In this document: piece after piece, positions 24,660-30,297 of the stretch | How the letters are laid out: every line of letters begins with the position of its first letter | Numbering within the stretch: the first letter of the stretch is position 1 | Source: a virus | DNA length: 37,350 nucleotides | Strand: one strand, 5' to 3' | IMG/VR virus record: IMGVR_UViG_3300044641_001438 | Location: 1-37,350 of that record | Notes under the pieces: model-generated | The model's input: the letters and a program-made list of their open reading frames with translations, nothing else | What the model was told of the DNA's origin: nothing | Databases searched by the model: none | Translations under genes and position numbers: made by a program

Positions 24660-26411
24660 ATGCCCAAACAGACCCCAGAGGCCCCTTCTAGGTCCATAGA
24701 GGAGCGTATCTCAAGTTCATTCCCTGTTTTTCTTTCCCTTGTATGGAAGTCGCTAGACCTGCCTCGGCCAACAAGGGCCCAACTTGCCATCGCGGAGTAC
24801 CTTCAAAACGGACCCAAGCGTCTACAAATCCAAGCGTTTCGTGGTCTTGGTAAGTCTTGGATTGCTGCTGCTTTTGTGTTGTGGACACTCTGGAACGACA
24901 GAGACAAGAAGATCCTCGTGGTATCCGCAAGTAAACAACGAGCTGATGACTTTACCATCTTTTGTCAGAAGTGTATCCTTGAGTTTGACTGGATGGTCCA
25001 CATGCGTCCTGTGGATGATGACCAACGGTGGAGCCGTGTGTCCTTCGACATTGCCGGATGTCGCCCTGCCCAGAGCCCCTCAGTCAAGAGTGTGGGTATT
25101 ACTGGCCAGCTTACTGGCTCTCGTGCTGATCTGATTGTCTTTGATGACGTGGAGGTTCCCTCTAACTCAGCAACCGACATGATGCGAGAGAAACTTCTCC
25201 AACTCGTGACGGAAGGGGAATCAGTGTTGACCCCCAAGGGGGACAGCCGTATCGTGTTTTTGGGAACACCGCAGACTACCTTCACCATCTATCGAACCCT
25301 AAGGGAACGGAACTACCGCCCCTTTGTCTGGCCCGCTAGATATCCAAAAAACCTTGTTGGATATGAAGACATTCTTGCTCCACAGTTACAGGGGGACATC
25401 GACACGCAGGGACATGACACCCTGAGCTGGACCCCAACAGATACCCGCTTCTCGGAGATTAACCTTCTTGAACGTGAACAAAGCATGAGTCGTTCAAACT
25501 TCATGCTTCAATTTATGCTGGACACGTCCCTCTCGGACGCCCTCAAGTTCCCCCTCAAGCTCAGCGACTTCTCTGTGATGCCCCTAGACCCCGCTAAGGG
25601 GCCTTCGGACGTGATTTGGGGTGCTGATAAGGAGACCCTCCTTGACCTGCCCGCCGTGGCCCTTCCCGGGGACCGTTGGCATCGACCCAAAAAGGAAGGA
25701 GAGTTCGTTTCCTGGGGAGAGACTATTGTTGCTGTGGACCCCTCTGGTCGCGGAAAGGACGAAACTGTTGCCGTGATCCTCTCACAGATCAATGGCTTCC
25801 TCTTTATTAGGGACATCTTTGCTAGTCAAGACGGATATTCCGACAAAACCCTCTGTGAGATTCTCAGGAGGGCTAAACGATATGGTGCGTCCTCCTGCCT
25901 CATCGAATCTAACTTCGGTGATGGGGCCATCATGGAGCTGATGAAGAAACACGCTCAGGAAATGAAGGTCGGTATGAACTTTGAGGAGGTTCGCGCCACA
26001 ACAAGGAAGGAGGACAGGATTATTGATACCCTGGAGCCCGTCCTCAACCAACATAGATTGATTATTGACCAACGCCTCATTGACTGGGACTACCGGAGTA
26101 ACCCGGACCAAGCCCCTGAGGAACGCCTCCCCAGGATGCTGATGTATCAATTGACGAGAATGTGCCGTGAGAAAGGGGCGGTAAAACATGATGATAGAGT
26201 CGATGCTCTCGCCTTGGGCGTGAAGTACTTTCAGGATGTCCTTGCTATTTCCGCCCAACAGCAGGCCATCGACCATTCCCGACAACAATGGGCAAACATG
26301 GTAGATGGGTTCCTTAACGCACCTACCTTGGCCACAGATCTGCTGGTCGCGGGAAGCACCTTTGACGAGCCCATAACCCACGAAGAAGGACCCATTTTTA
26401 CTTGGATCTAA
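24660..26411 (+). CDS. Large terminase subunit, T7 gp19-like
   Basis: From ATG 24660 the product has 583 residues (T7 gp19: 586). Walker A is FRGLGKS (60-66) and Walker B is LIVFDD (158-163), preceded by the family signature SVKSVGITGQLTGSRAD. The nuclease domain has AVDPSGRGKDE (near residue 360), the ESNFGDG motif and the C-terminal HDDRVDALALG. It is the ATP-driven packaging motor and the nuclease that cuts concatemers. An in-frame TTG at 24630 could add ten residues; the ATG is preferred. It closes the late region. Confidence 0.96.
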   Translation: MPKQTPEAPSRSIEERISSSFPVFLSLVWKSLDLPRPTRAQLAIAEYLQNGPKRLQIQAFRGLGKSWIAAAFVLWTLWNDRDKKILVVSASKQRADDFTIFCQKCILEFDWMVHMRPVDDDQRWSRVSFDIAGCRPAQSPSVKSVGITGQLTGSRADLIVFDDVEVPSNSATDMMREKLLQLVTEGESVLTPKGDSRIVFLGTPQTTFTIYRTLRERNYRPFVWPARYPKNLVGYEDILAPQLQGDIDTQGHDTLSWTPTDTRFSEINLLEREQSMSRSNFMLQFMLDTSLSDALKFPLKLSDFSVMPLDPAKGPSDVIWGADKETLLDLPAVALPGDRWHRPKKEGEFVSWGETIVAVDPSGRGKDETVAVILSQINGFLFIRDIFASQDGYSDKTLCEILRRAKRYGASSCLIESNFGDGAIMELMKKHAQEMKVGMNFEEVRATTRKEDRIIDTLEPVLNQHRLIIDQRLIDWDYRSNPDQAPEERLPRMLMYQLTRMCREKGAVKHDDRVDALALGVKYFQDVLAISAQQQAIDHSRQQWANMVDGFLNAPTLATDLLVAGSTFDEPITHEEGPIFTWI

Positions 26412-26445
26412 ATTCCTTGAAACCCCTTGCTACCACTGGCCCCTA

Positions 26446-26465
26446 GAGAAGGTGCTCTTTATTAC
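26446..26465 (+). repeat. 20-bp sequence identical to part of the RNA polymerase gene
   Basis: Bases 26446-26465 (GAGAAGGTGCTC followed by TTTATTAC) recur exactly at 32461-32480, in the same orientation, inside the RNA polymerase gene. Flanking bases do not match. A 20-base identity is unlikely by chance in a sequence of this size. Confidence 0.75.
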
Positions 26466-26515
26466 CCAGGGAAGTGGTGCTCCTTGGGCGTGGAAACAGC
26501 GACAAGCTGAGGGGG

Positions 26516-26742
26516 GAGACCATAGAGGGGGGTCTCTCCTTCCGGTCTTCTCCCTCTCTTAGACCTAGCTCCACAATTAACCATTCCCGTCAACTAGGGC
26601 GCGTACTGCGTCCGCTTTGTAAACCCAGAGGGACGGGTATGGGGTATGGACGGATCATTGGGGATAGGGGCGACCCAATTCCCCAGTGTTTACTAAGCGA
26701 ACGAAGTGAGCGTCCCACTAGCCCAAGACCCTAAAGGGGACG
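26516..26742 (+). other. Series of hairpins downstream of terminase
   Basis: Three perfect short stems lie in order: GAGACC/GGTCTC (26516-26521 with 26531-26536), TGGGGA/TCCCCA (26659-26664 with 26680-26685) and CGTCCC/GGGACG (26711-26716 with 26737-26742). None has a U-tract. They may form a structured 3' leader, processing sites or packaging signals. Individually each could be chance; the series in one non-coding region is suggestive. Confidence 0.45.
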
Positions 26743-26765
26743 ACAAACAAAAGGGGGAAAGGGGG

Positions 26766-26808
26766 TATATATTAGACAGTAGATGCGAAGCCTACTGTTG
26801 GATATATT
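26766..26808. other. Long inverted repeat tipped by GCGAAGC
   Basis: ACAGTAG (26776-26782) pairs with CTACTGT (26792-26798). The bases between are AT then GCGAAGC (26785-26791), a sequence known to make an exceptionally stable DNA mini-hairpin with a GAA loop. Outside, ATATAT (26767-26772) pairs with ATATAT (26802-26807) across three imperfect positions, two of them wobble in RNA. The structure abuts an AT-rich tract and is a good candidate for a cruciform, origin or promoter element. Confidence 0.7.
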
Positions 26809-26879
26809 GTTAATTATCTTAATTAATAATATTAATAATAATATTCTTCTTTATTGTTCTTAGGGGAAGAATGTATAGC
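26807..26879 (+). promoter_or_regulatory. AT-rich tract with two candidate sigma-70 promoters
   Basis: The tract 26802-26860 is almost entirely A and T. Two promoter-like pairs with 17-base spacers are visible: TTGTTA (26807-26812) with TATTAA (26830-26835), and TTATTG (26851-26856) with TATAGC (26874-26879). Either could let host polymerase transcribe thyX at 26994. The same tract could be a DNA-unwinding element. AT richness makes chance matches easy, so confidence is moderate. Confidence 0.45.
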
Positions 26880-26911
26880 GATAGGTAGCGATGTGATACA
26901 TAGCGACCTAT
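26876..26911. repeat. TAGCGA repeats within a 31-bp dyad
   Basis: TAGCGA occurs at 26876, 26886 and 26901. Bases 26881-26894 and 26898-26911 form inverted arms matching at 12 of 14 positions (ATAGGT...ATGT against ACAT...ACCTAT) around GAT. The first repeat overlaps the second candidate -10 element, so the array could be an operator for thyX or an iteron-like initiator site. Confidence 0.65.
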
Positions 26912-26993
26912 TACGATACAGCTGTTATAGAAAGAAAAATATCAATAATAACTATTATTACTAATACTACTAACACTACTGTTTCCTTTAGCA

Positions 26994-27668
26994 ATGGCAC
27001 CCGACATTAAACAACCCTTCGAATCTCCTAACGCTTCTAAGGTACGTCTCATCTGGATCACACCAGCAGCAGAACACACCATTGAGTATTGTGCAAGAGT
27101 CAGTAATCCCAAAGGCCAACAGACGTTGGATACAACAGGGAAGCTACTCAGGTATCTTGTTAATCACAACCATTGGAGTCCGTTTGAGATGGCGAGTGCC
27201 TGCGTAGAGATTAACACAACAAGAGACATCTCAGCACAAATTCTCCGTCACAGGAGCTTCTCGTTTCAGGAGTTCTCTCAGCGGTACGCGTCTACGGTAG
27301 ATGGACTAGGTGGTCTGGAGATTCCGCATCTTCGCCGTCAAGACCTAAAGAACCGTCAGGCTTCCCACGATGACTTAACCCGAGAGGAGACTCAAGCCTT
27401 CTATCGACGCATCTCCAGTGTGTTTGAGGATCTTGAACATCTCTACCAAGAAATGCTATCCTCGGGTATTGCTAAGGAGTCAGCAAGGAAGATTCTTCCG
27501 ATGAACAGTCCTACCCGGCTATACATGTCGGGAACAATCAGGAGCTGGATTCATTACCTGAGTGTGAGGCGTGGTCCGGAAACTCAACTTGAGCATCGCA
27601 TTATTGCTGAACAGATCTATCAAATTCTCAATAAGGAGATGCCTAACCTATGGGAAGTTATCGGGTAA
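26994..27668 (+). CDS. thyX: Flavin-dependent thymidylate synthase ThyX
   Basis: The 224-residue product carries the ThyX signature RHRX7S: Arg85-His86-Arg87 to Ser95 (RHRSFSFQEFS). Other family segments are EYCARVSNP, LVNHNHWSPFEMASACVEIN and LPMNSPTRLYMSGTIRSWIHYL near the C-terminus. ThyX methylates dUMP to dTMP using FAD, NADPH and methylenetetrahydrofolate, supplying thymidine for phage DNA synthesis. It is the first gene after the terminase-side non-coding region, away from the replication block, so it is probably expressed early. It overlaps the next gene by 19 bases. Confidence 0.96.
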   Translation: MAPDIKQPFESPNASKVRLIWITPAAEHTIEYCARVSNPKGQQTLDTTGKLLRYLVNHNHWSPFEMASACVEINTTRDISAQILRHRSFSFQEFSQRYASTVDGLGGLEIPHLRRQDLKNRQASHDDLTREETQAFYRRISSVFEDLEHLYQEMLSSGIAKESARKILPMNSPTRLYMSGTIRSWIHYLSVRRGPETQLEHRIIAEQIYQILNKEMPNLWEVIG

Positions 27669-27961
27669 GTGACAAGCTCCACTTAGTTGAGTTTCGTAAG
27701 TTCTATCTTGTAATGAGGAAGGGTCTGCCTGATTGGGCGGCCTTTCTTCTTCTTGGATTCCTTGTGTGGGTTGAAGGAAAAACAATTAACAGGCGAGTTA
27801 TTAACACCGTTGACGCTGCCCTTGAGGAATATGAAAAGATTGACCCACCTACTCCTGTTGTGTCGCCTCCTGTTTATTCCGAATCGGGTAGTGACTTCTT
27901 TGACGAGATGCGTCTCACTGCGCCCTGGGCGGTCCAGGAAGACCCCTCCGACCCTCCGTAG
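27650..27961 (+). CDS. Small membrane protein after thyX
   Basis: ATG 27650 lies inside the thyX end. The 103-residue product has one membrane segment near residues 27-42 (LPDWAAFLLLGFLVWVEG) with a basic N-terminal side, then a short helix and a Pro/Glu/Asp-rich tail (EKIDPPTPVVSPPVYSESGS). No family is recognised. An acidic cytoplasmic or periplasmic tail on a one-pass anchor could serve host membrane takeover or superinfection exclusion, but nothing in the sequence proves it. It probably shares the thyX transcript. Confidence 0.65.
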   Translation: MGSYRVSDKLHLVEFRKFYLVMRKGLPDWAAFLLLGFLVWVEGKTINRRVINTVDAALEEYEKIDPPTPVVSPPVYSESGSDFFDEMRLTAPWAVQEDPSDPP

Positions 27962-27972
27962 GTGACGTAGCA

Positions 27973-28015
27973 CCTCCGGCCTCTCGGAGGGCCCCTCCTG
28001 AGGCTTCTAGGGGCC
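27973..28015 (+). terminator. Two back-to-back G-C hairpins
   Basis: CCTCCG (27973-27978) pairs with CGGAGG (27985-27990), and GGCCCCT (27990-27996) pairs with AGGGGCC (28009-28015). The stems share only base 27990. They start 12 bases after the preceding stop. There is no U-tract, so they may pause polymerase, stabilise the thyX mRNA or be processed. CATAAATTT is then repeated at 28018 and 28030. Confidence 0.6.
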
Positions 28016-28073
28016 ACCATAAATTTCAACATAAATTTGTGAAGTCTATACGCATGTACGGCGGCGCCAGACT

Positions 28074-28095
28074 CCCCCCATGCCCCCCCTCGCCC
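28074..28095 (-). other. G-quadruplex motif on the minus strand
   Basis: C runs of 6 (28074-28079), 7 (28083-28089) and 3 (28093-28095) give, on the minus strand, at least four GGG tracts with short loops. They sit in a G+C-rich block (about 28058-28120) unlike the surrounding sequence. Such runs can fold into a quadruplex and stall replication or transcription. Confidence 0.5.
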
Positions 28096-28124
28096 GGAGA
28101 AAACGCGGGCGCGCGCGATGGTCC

Positions 28125-28227
28125 GTGTCCAATTCCGTGTCCAAACCGCTGTGGACAGGGCCAAATGCCTTGCTATCACTAGGCTGATCAACTGCTGAAG
28201 ACACAGATACGCAAGCAAATTGGACAC
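28125..28227. repeat. Cluster of GTGTCCAA elements in both orientations
   Basis: GTGTCCAATT (28125-28134) is repeated as GTGTCCAAA 12 bases later (28137-28145). TGGACA, the reverse complement of the core, lies at 28152-28157, and AATTGGACAC (28218-28227) is the exact reverse complement of the first element. Four related sites in 103 bp look like binding sites for a regulatory protein. Confidence 0.55.
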
Positions 28228-28262
28228 AGCAGCAGTACAAATGCACCAGTGCTACATAGGTA

Positions 28263-28302
28263 ACGCGTATGCGTATGATACGCGTGTACTATTTACATAA
28301 AA
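28263..28302 (+). promoter_or_regulatory. ACGCGTAT palindrome beside a -10-like box
   Basis: ACGCGTAT (28263-28270) and ATACGCGT (28278-28285) are perfect inverted arms around a 7-base centre; GCGTAT is also repeated directly inside. TAAAAT (28297-28302) matches the sigma-70 -10 consensus at five of six positions, with the palindrome over its -35 region. TATACGC (28047) and GATACGC (28206) upstream repeat the half-site. It looks like an operator-controlled promoter for the early genes. Confidence 0.45.
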
Positions 28303-28627
28303 TCTGTGCCCTTCGCAATAACGCTTCCTTATTGAGAATGTTAAGAAATCTGCTCGATTCTTGACCATTGGCCTTGGTAGGCTCTAGGTTGCTTGCAACG
28401 GGGAAGACCGGAACGCCACCGGGCAGACTTAACCGCCAGCAGCTCTCAGGGTTGCGGTTTGTTACAGCTCCACCGATCTTAAGCCTGTCAGGCCTTAGGA
28501 TCAGCTCAGCACCTAGAAAACCGAATAACAGGCGCAACAGGCTTAGTAGGTCAATGCTGCCGCACCTATCTTCCCGGTGAACCTTCAGGGACTGGTGTGG
28601 GTTAGAGCAACTGAAAGGGCGCGTCAA
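28289..28627 (-). CDS. Possible minus-strand ORF (112 codons)
   Basis: The frame begins at TTG and has no ATG. The predicted product has a hydrophobic stretch (SIDLLSLLRLLFGFLGAELI) and a more polar end (SNLEPTKANGQESSRFLNIL). Composition is protein-like, but all other genes are on the + strand, there is no good ribosome site, and an overlapping + strand frame is also open. It could be a real small gene, a relic or chance in a leader RNA. Low confidence. Confidence 0.2.
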   Translation of the reverse strand: MTRPFSCSNPHQSLKVHREDRCGSIDLLSLLRLLFGFLGAELILRPDRLKIGGAVTNRNPESCWRLSLPGGVPVFPVASNLEPTKANGQESSRFLNILNKEALLRRAQILCK

Positions 28628-28724
28628 ATTTCTATTCTTTATTGGACAGAATAGCCAGCTATTTTATCAGCGTCGATTCGCTGACTGTCCCATTGCCTGA
28701 CACTGAGTCGGGCACACATTCACA

Positions 28725-29030
28725 ATGGCCAACCTTAACGACGCACTCACCGCTCGTTTCACCGATGCTGACGAGATCCGCGACACTGCCAACCATGGCT
28801 GTGCTGGCGGAGTTAATGGTTTCATTTGGACGCAAGATTGCGTTGATTTCTTTGACAATCATGAAGAAGAGATCTATGATTATCTGAACGACTGTGAAAT
28901 GTCAATGAAGAACTTTGCTACTGAATACTCTACCATTCGTTCTCTAAAGAATGACATGGTGTGGGCAGTTGTTGAGTTATGGTGTCAAGCACAAAACATG
29001 GTCAATGAGATGGAAGCTATTGCATCCTGA
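28725..29030 (+). CDS. First early gene, acidic small protein (101 aa)
   Basis: The product is acidic (about 19 Asp/Glu versus 5 Lys/Arg): MANLNDALTARFTDADEIRD, then GGVNGFIWTQDCVDFFDNHE and a C-terminal helix. The GGVxGFIxT motif followed by an acidic helix is familiar from small cyanophage proteins of unknown function. It occupies the position of T7 gene 0.3 (Ocr, an acidic DNA mimic that blocks restriction enzymes), but there is no sequence similarity to Ocr that I can see, so that role is only a hypothesis. A strong hairpin follows at once. Confidence 0.75.
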   Translation: MANLNDALTARFTDADEIRDTANHGCAGGVNGFIWTQDCVDFFDNHEEEIYDYLNDCEMSMKNFATEYSTIRSLKNDMVWAVVELWCQAQNMVNEMEAIAS

Positions 29031-29032
29031 TC

Positions 29033-29074
29033 GTTACAAATAGGGGACAGTTAATCGCGTCCCCTTTCTGTAAC
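29033..29074 (+). terminator. Strong two-part hairpin after the first early gene
   Basis: AGGGGAC (29042-29048) pairs perfectly with GTCCCCT (29059-29065), and outside it GTTACA (29033-29038) pairs with TGTAAC (29069-29074). The U-tract after the inner stem is short (TTTCT). It may terminate, or partly terminate, transcription after the first early gene, or be an RNase III-type processing site. Confidence 0.72.
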
Positions 29075-29089
29075 CATTAAGGTTACCCA

Positions 29090-29105
29090 ACACACACACA
29101 CACAC
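29090..29105 (+). repeat. AC dinucleotide repeat (8 units)
   Basis: Eight AC units run directly into the GGAG ribosome site (29106-29109) of the next gene. Slippage here would change the spacing between the upstream hairpin and that site but not the GGAG-to-ATG distance. Such repeats are uncommon in compact phage genomes. Confidence 0.85.
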
Positions 29106-29117
29106 GGAGTTAATCTA

Positions 29118-29291
29118 ATGTTTTATGTTTGTCGCATGACGGATGACTTTAAATGGGTAGGTCTACGTTCTACCCATGATGAAGACTATGCCGATAAACT
29201 TGTCGAATACTATTCCAACAAGTATCCTAACGCTTATGTTGATGTTTTAGATTACAATGATTATCATCGTAGTTCTGTTCACTGGCCGTAA
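29118..29291 (+). CDS. Small early protein (57 aa)
   Basis: ATG 29118 follows GGAG by 8 bases, one of the clearest ribosome sites in the window. The product begins MFYVCRMTDDFKWVGLRSTH, has an alternating helix (DEDYADKLVEYYSNKYPNAY) and an Asp/Tyr/His-rich end. No family is recognised, but the regular alpha/beta pattern suggests a folded small protein. It is encoded between the early hairpin and further small genes, where T7 carries host-takeover genes. Confidence 0.6.
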   Translation: MFYVCRMTDDFKWVGLRSTHDEDYADKLVEYYSNKYPNAYVDVLDYNDYHRSSVHWP

Positions 29292-29323
29292 CTACGTTAA
29301 TCACAAACAACTACATCATCATT

Positions 29324-29524
29324 ATGAAAACCGCCACCTTTCGCATCACCAGTAGCTACGGCAACGTTCGCTGTTATCCGGTTGACGCCACTGCTAAGCT
29401 ACTCTGTGAGCTGAGCGGATTTAAAACTCTGCTGCCAAACACACTAACTATTATGGAGGATTTAGGCTTTACTTGCATTAATGAGATTAACGATTCCACG
29501 ATCACCCACCAGATGCTGCATTAA
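29324..29524 (+). CDS. Small early protein (66 aa)
   Basis: The product starts MKTATFRITSSYGNVRCYPV and continues DATAKLLCELSGFKTLLPNT with a short C-terminal helix (NEINDSTITHQMLH). Beta strands then helices are predicted by eye. No known motif. It lies 32 bases after the previous gene and 2 before the next. Hypothetical, probably early. Confidence 0.6.
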   Translation: MKTATFRITSSYGNVRCYPVDATAKLLCELSGFKTLLPNTLTIMEDLGFTCINEINDSTITHQMLH

Positions 29525-29526
29525 TC

Positions 29527-29673
29527 ATGGATCAATTCAAGAATAATGATGAGTTCCTAGACTTTCTATTCTCAAAGGTTGCACCTATTAAGGATTGTGT
29601 CGATCTTTGGGATGATGATAGTTGCTGTGATCACCTAGCCTTAGAATCTGCTTTTCAACTTTCTCTTTTCTGA
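29527..29673 (+). CDS. Small acidic early protein (48 aa)
   Basis: ATG 29527 follows the previous stop by 2 bases. The product begins MDQFKNNDEFLDFLFSKVAP and contains the acidic cysteine patch DLWDDDSCCDH, ending in a hydrophobic helix (LESAFQLSLF). The Cys-Cys-Asp-His cluster could bind a metal, though it is too short for a known zinc fold. No family is recognised; spacing supports a real gene. Confidence 0.5.
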   Translation: MDQFKNNDEFLDFLFSKVAPIKDCVDLWDDDSCCDHLALESAFQLSLF

Positions 29674-29679
29674 ATCACA

Positions 29680-30297
29680 ATGACACGCGCCAACACTCGC
29701 CACATTTCTGGAATGCTCCAACTAGCAAGCCAGGCAGACATTATCTCAGGGTTACAATGGTATCAACGTGCCTCTGATTTAGCATTGCGGCTTATTCAAG
29801 CCTATGAAGGTCTCACAATGGGCCAAGCCGTAGGTGTCATTGCTGCACTTTCTCCTAACAACAAGTGGGAAAGGAATTGTATTGATGCTGAGGCTATGAT
29901 TAAAACATGGTCAGTTGGTGGTGATTACAACGCGATCAAGGTATGCACATTCAACCCTAATAAAAAGAAGGCTATCGACATTCTTAATTTGGACATGGAA
30001 TCAGCAGACGCTGAGGCTATTCCAACTATCCTAAATGGTCAGAAAGTTGTTGCCTTTTACAGATCTATTATGGGTGATAAGAATGCTGTTTGTGTCGATG
30101 GTCATGCTTATGCTATCTTTATCGGTGAGCGTATTCCTACCACGAAAACACCATCAATCACGCCTAAATTGTTTGAGACCATTCAACGCGCCTACCAATT
30201 AGTGGCAAAGCGTAGTGTAGATCTTTGCGGAGTAGAATTATCTCCCACTCAGGTTCAGGCTGTCACATGGGTAACCTATCGGAGGCTAATCAAATGA
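29680..30297 (+). CDS. Conserved phage protein, possible HhH-type DNA-binding fold
   Basis: The 205-residue product has segments seen in a conserved phage family of unknown function: WYQRASDLALRLIQAYEGLT, GVIAALSPNNKWERNCIDAE (about 52-71) and VCVDGHAYAIFIGERIPTT. The helical make-up with a Lys-rich middle and a VDGHAY motif is reminiscent of helix-hairpin-helix base-excision enzymes, but I cannot identify a catalytic pair with confidence. Start ATG 29680 is 6 bases after the previous stop. The stop overlaps the next start (ATGA). Confidence 0.75.
   Translation: MTRANTRHISGMLQLASQADIISGLQWYQRASDLALRLIQAYEGLTMGQAVGVIAALSPNNKWERNCIDAEAMIKTWSVGGDYNAIKVCTFNPNKKKAIDILNLDMESADAEAIPTILNGQKVVAFYRSIMGDKNAVCVDGHAYAIFIGERIPTTKTPSITPKLFETIQRAYQLVAKRSVDLCGVELSPTQVQAVTWVTYRRLIK

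Larger units (their letters stand above)
26412..26993. other. Non-coding region between terminase and thyX
   Basis: This 582-bp stretch has no convincing gene; one 86-codon frame has random-looking, arginine-rich content. The first 350 bp are G+C-rich with G runs and hairpins; the rest is AT-rich with repeats. T7-like phages have their packaged ends between terminase and the early genes, so the terminal repeat and cleavage site may be here. Confidence 0.7.
27962..28724. other. Long non-coding region before the early genes
   Basis: This 763-bp stretch has no confident gene on the + strand. It contains tandem strong hairpins, a G-quadruplex motif, repeated GTGTCC elements, an ACGCGTAT palindrome and small hairpins such as TCAGCG/CGCTGA (28667-28684). 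T7 has a comparable leader with host promoters before gene 0.3. A weak minus-strand reading frame occupies 28289-28627. Confidence 0.7.

Noticed and set aside
26690-26712. GCGAACGAAGTGAGCG as an iteron or plasmid-type origin motif
   Set aside because: It is only a single imperfect palindrome without a second copy in the window.
26474-26734. 86-codon + strand frame between terminase and thyX
   Set aside because: The content is Arg/Ser/Gly/Pro-rich and random-looking, and overlaps several hairpins. No domain or ribosome site supports it.
27874-28227. 117-codon minus-strand frame at the end of the thyX unit
   Set aside because: It overlaps the membrane-protein gene and G+C-rich hairpins. The Arg-rich content looks non-coding.
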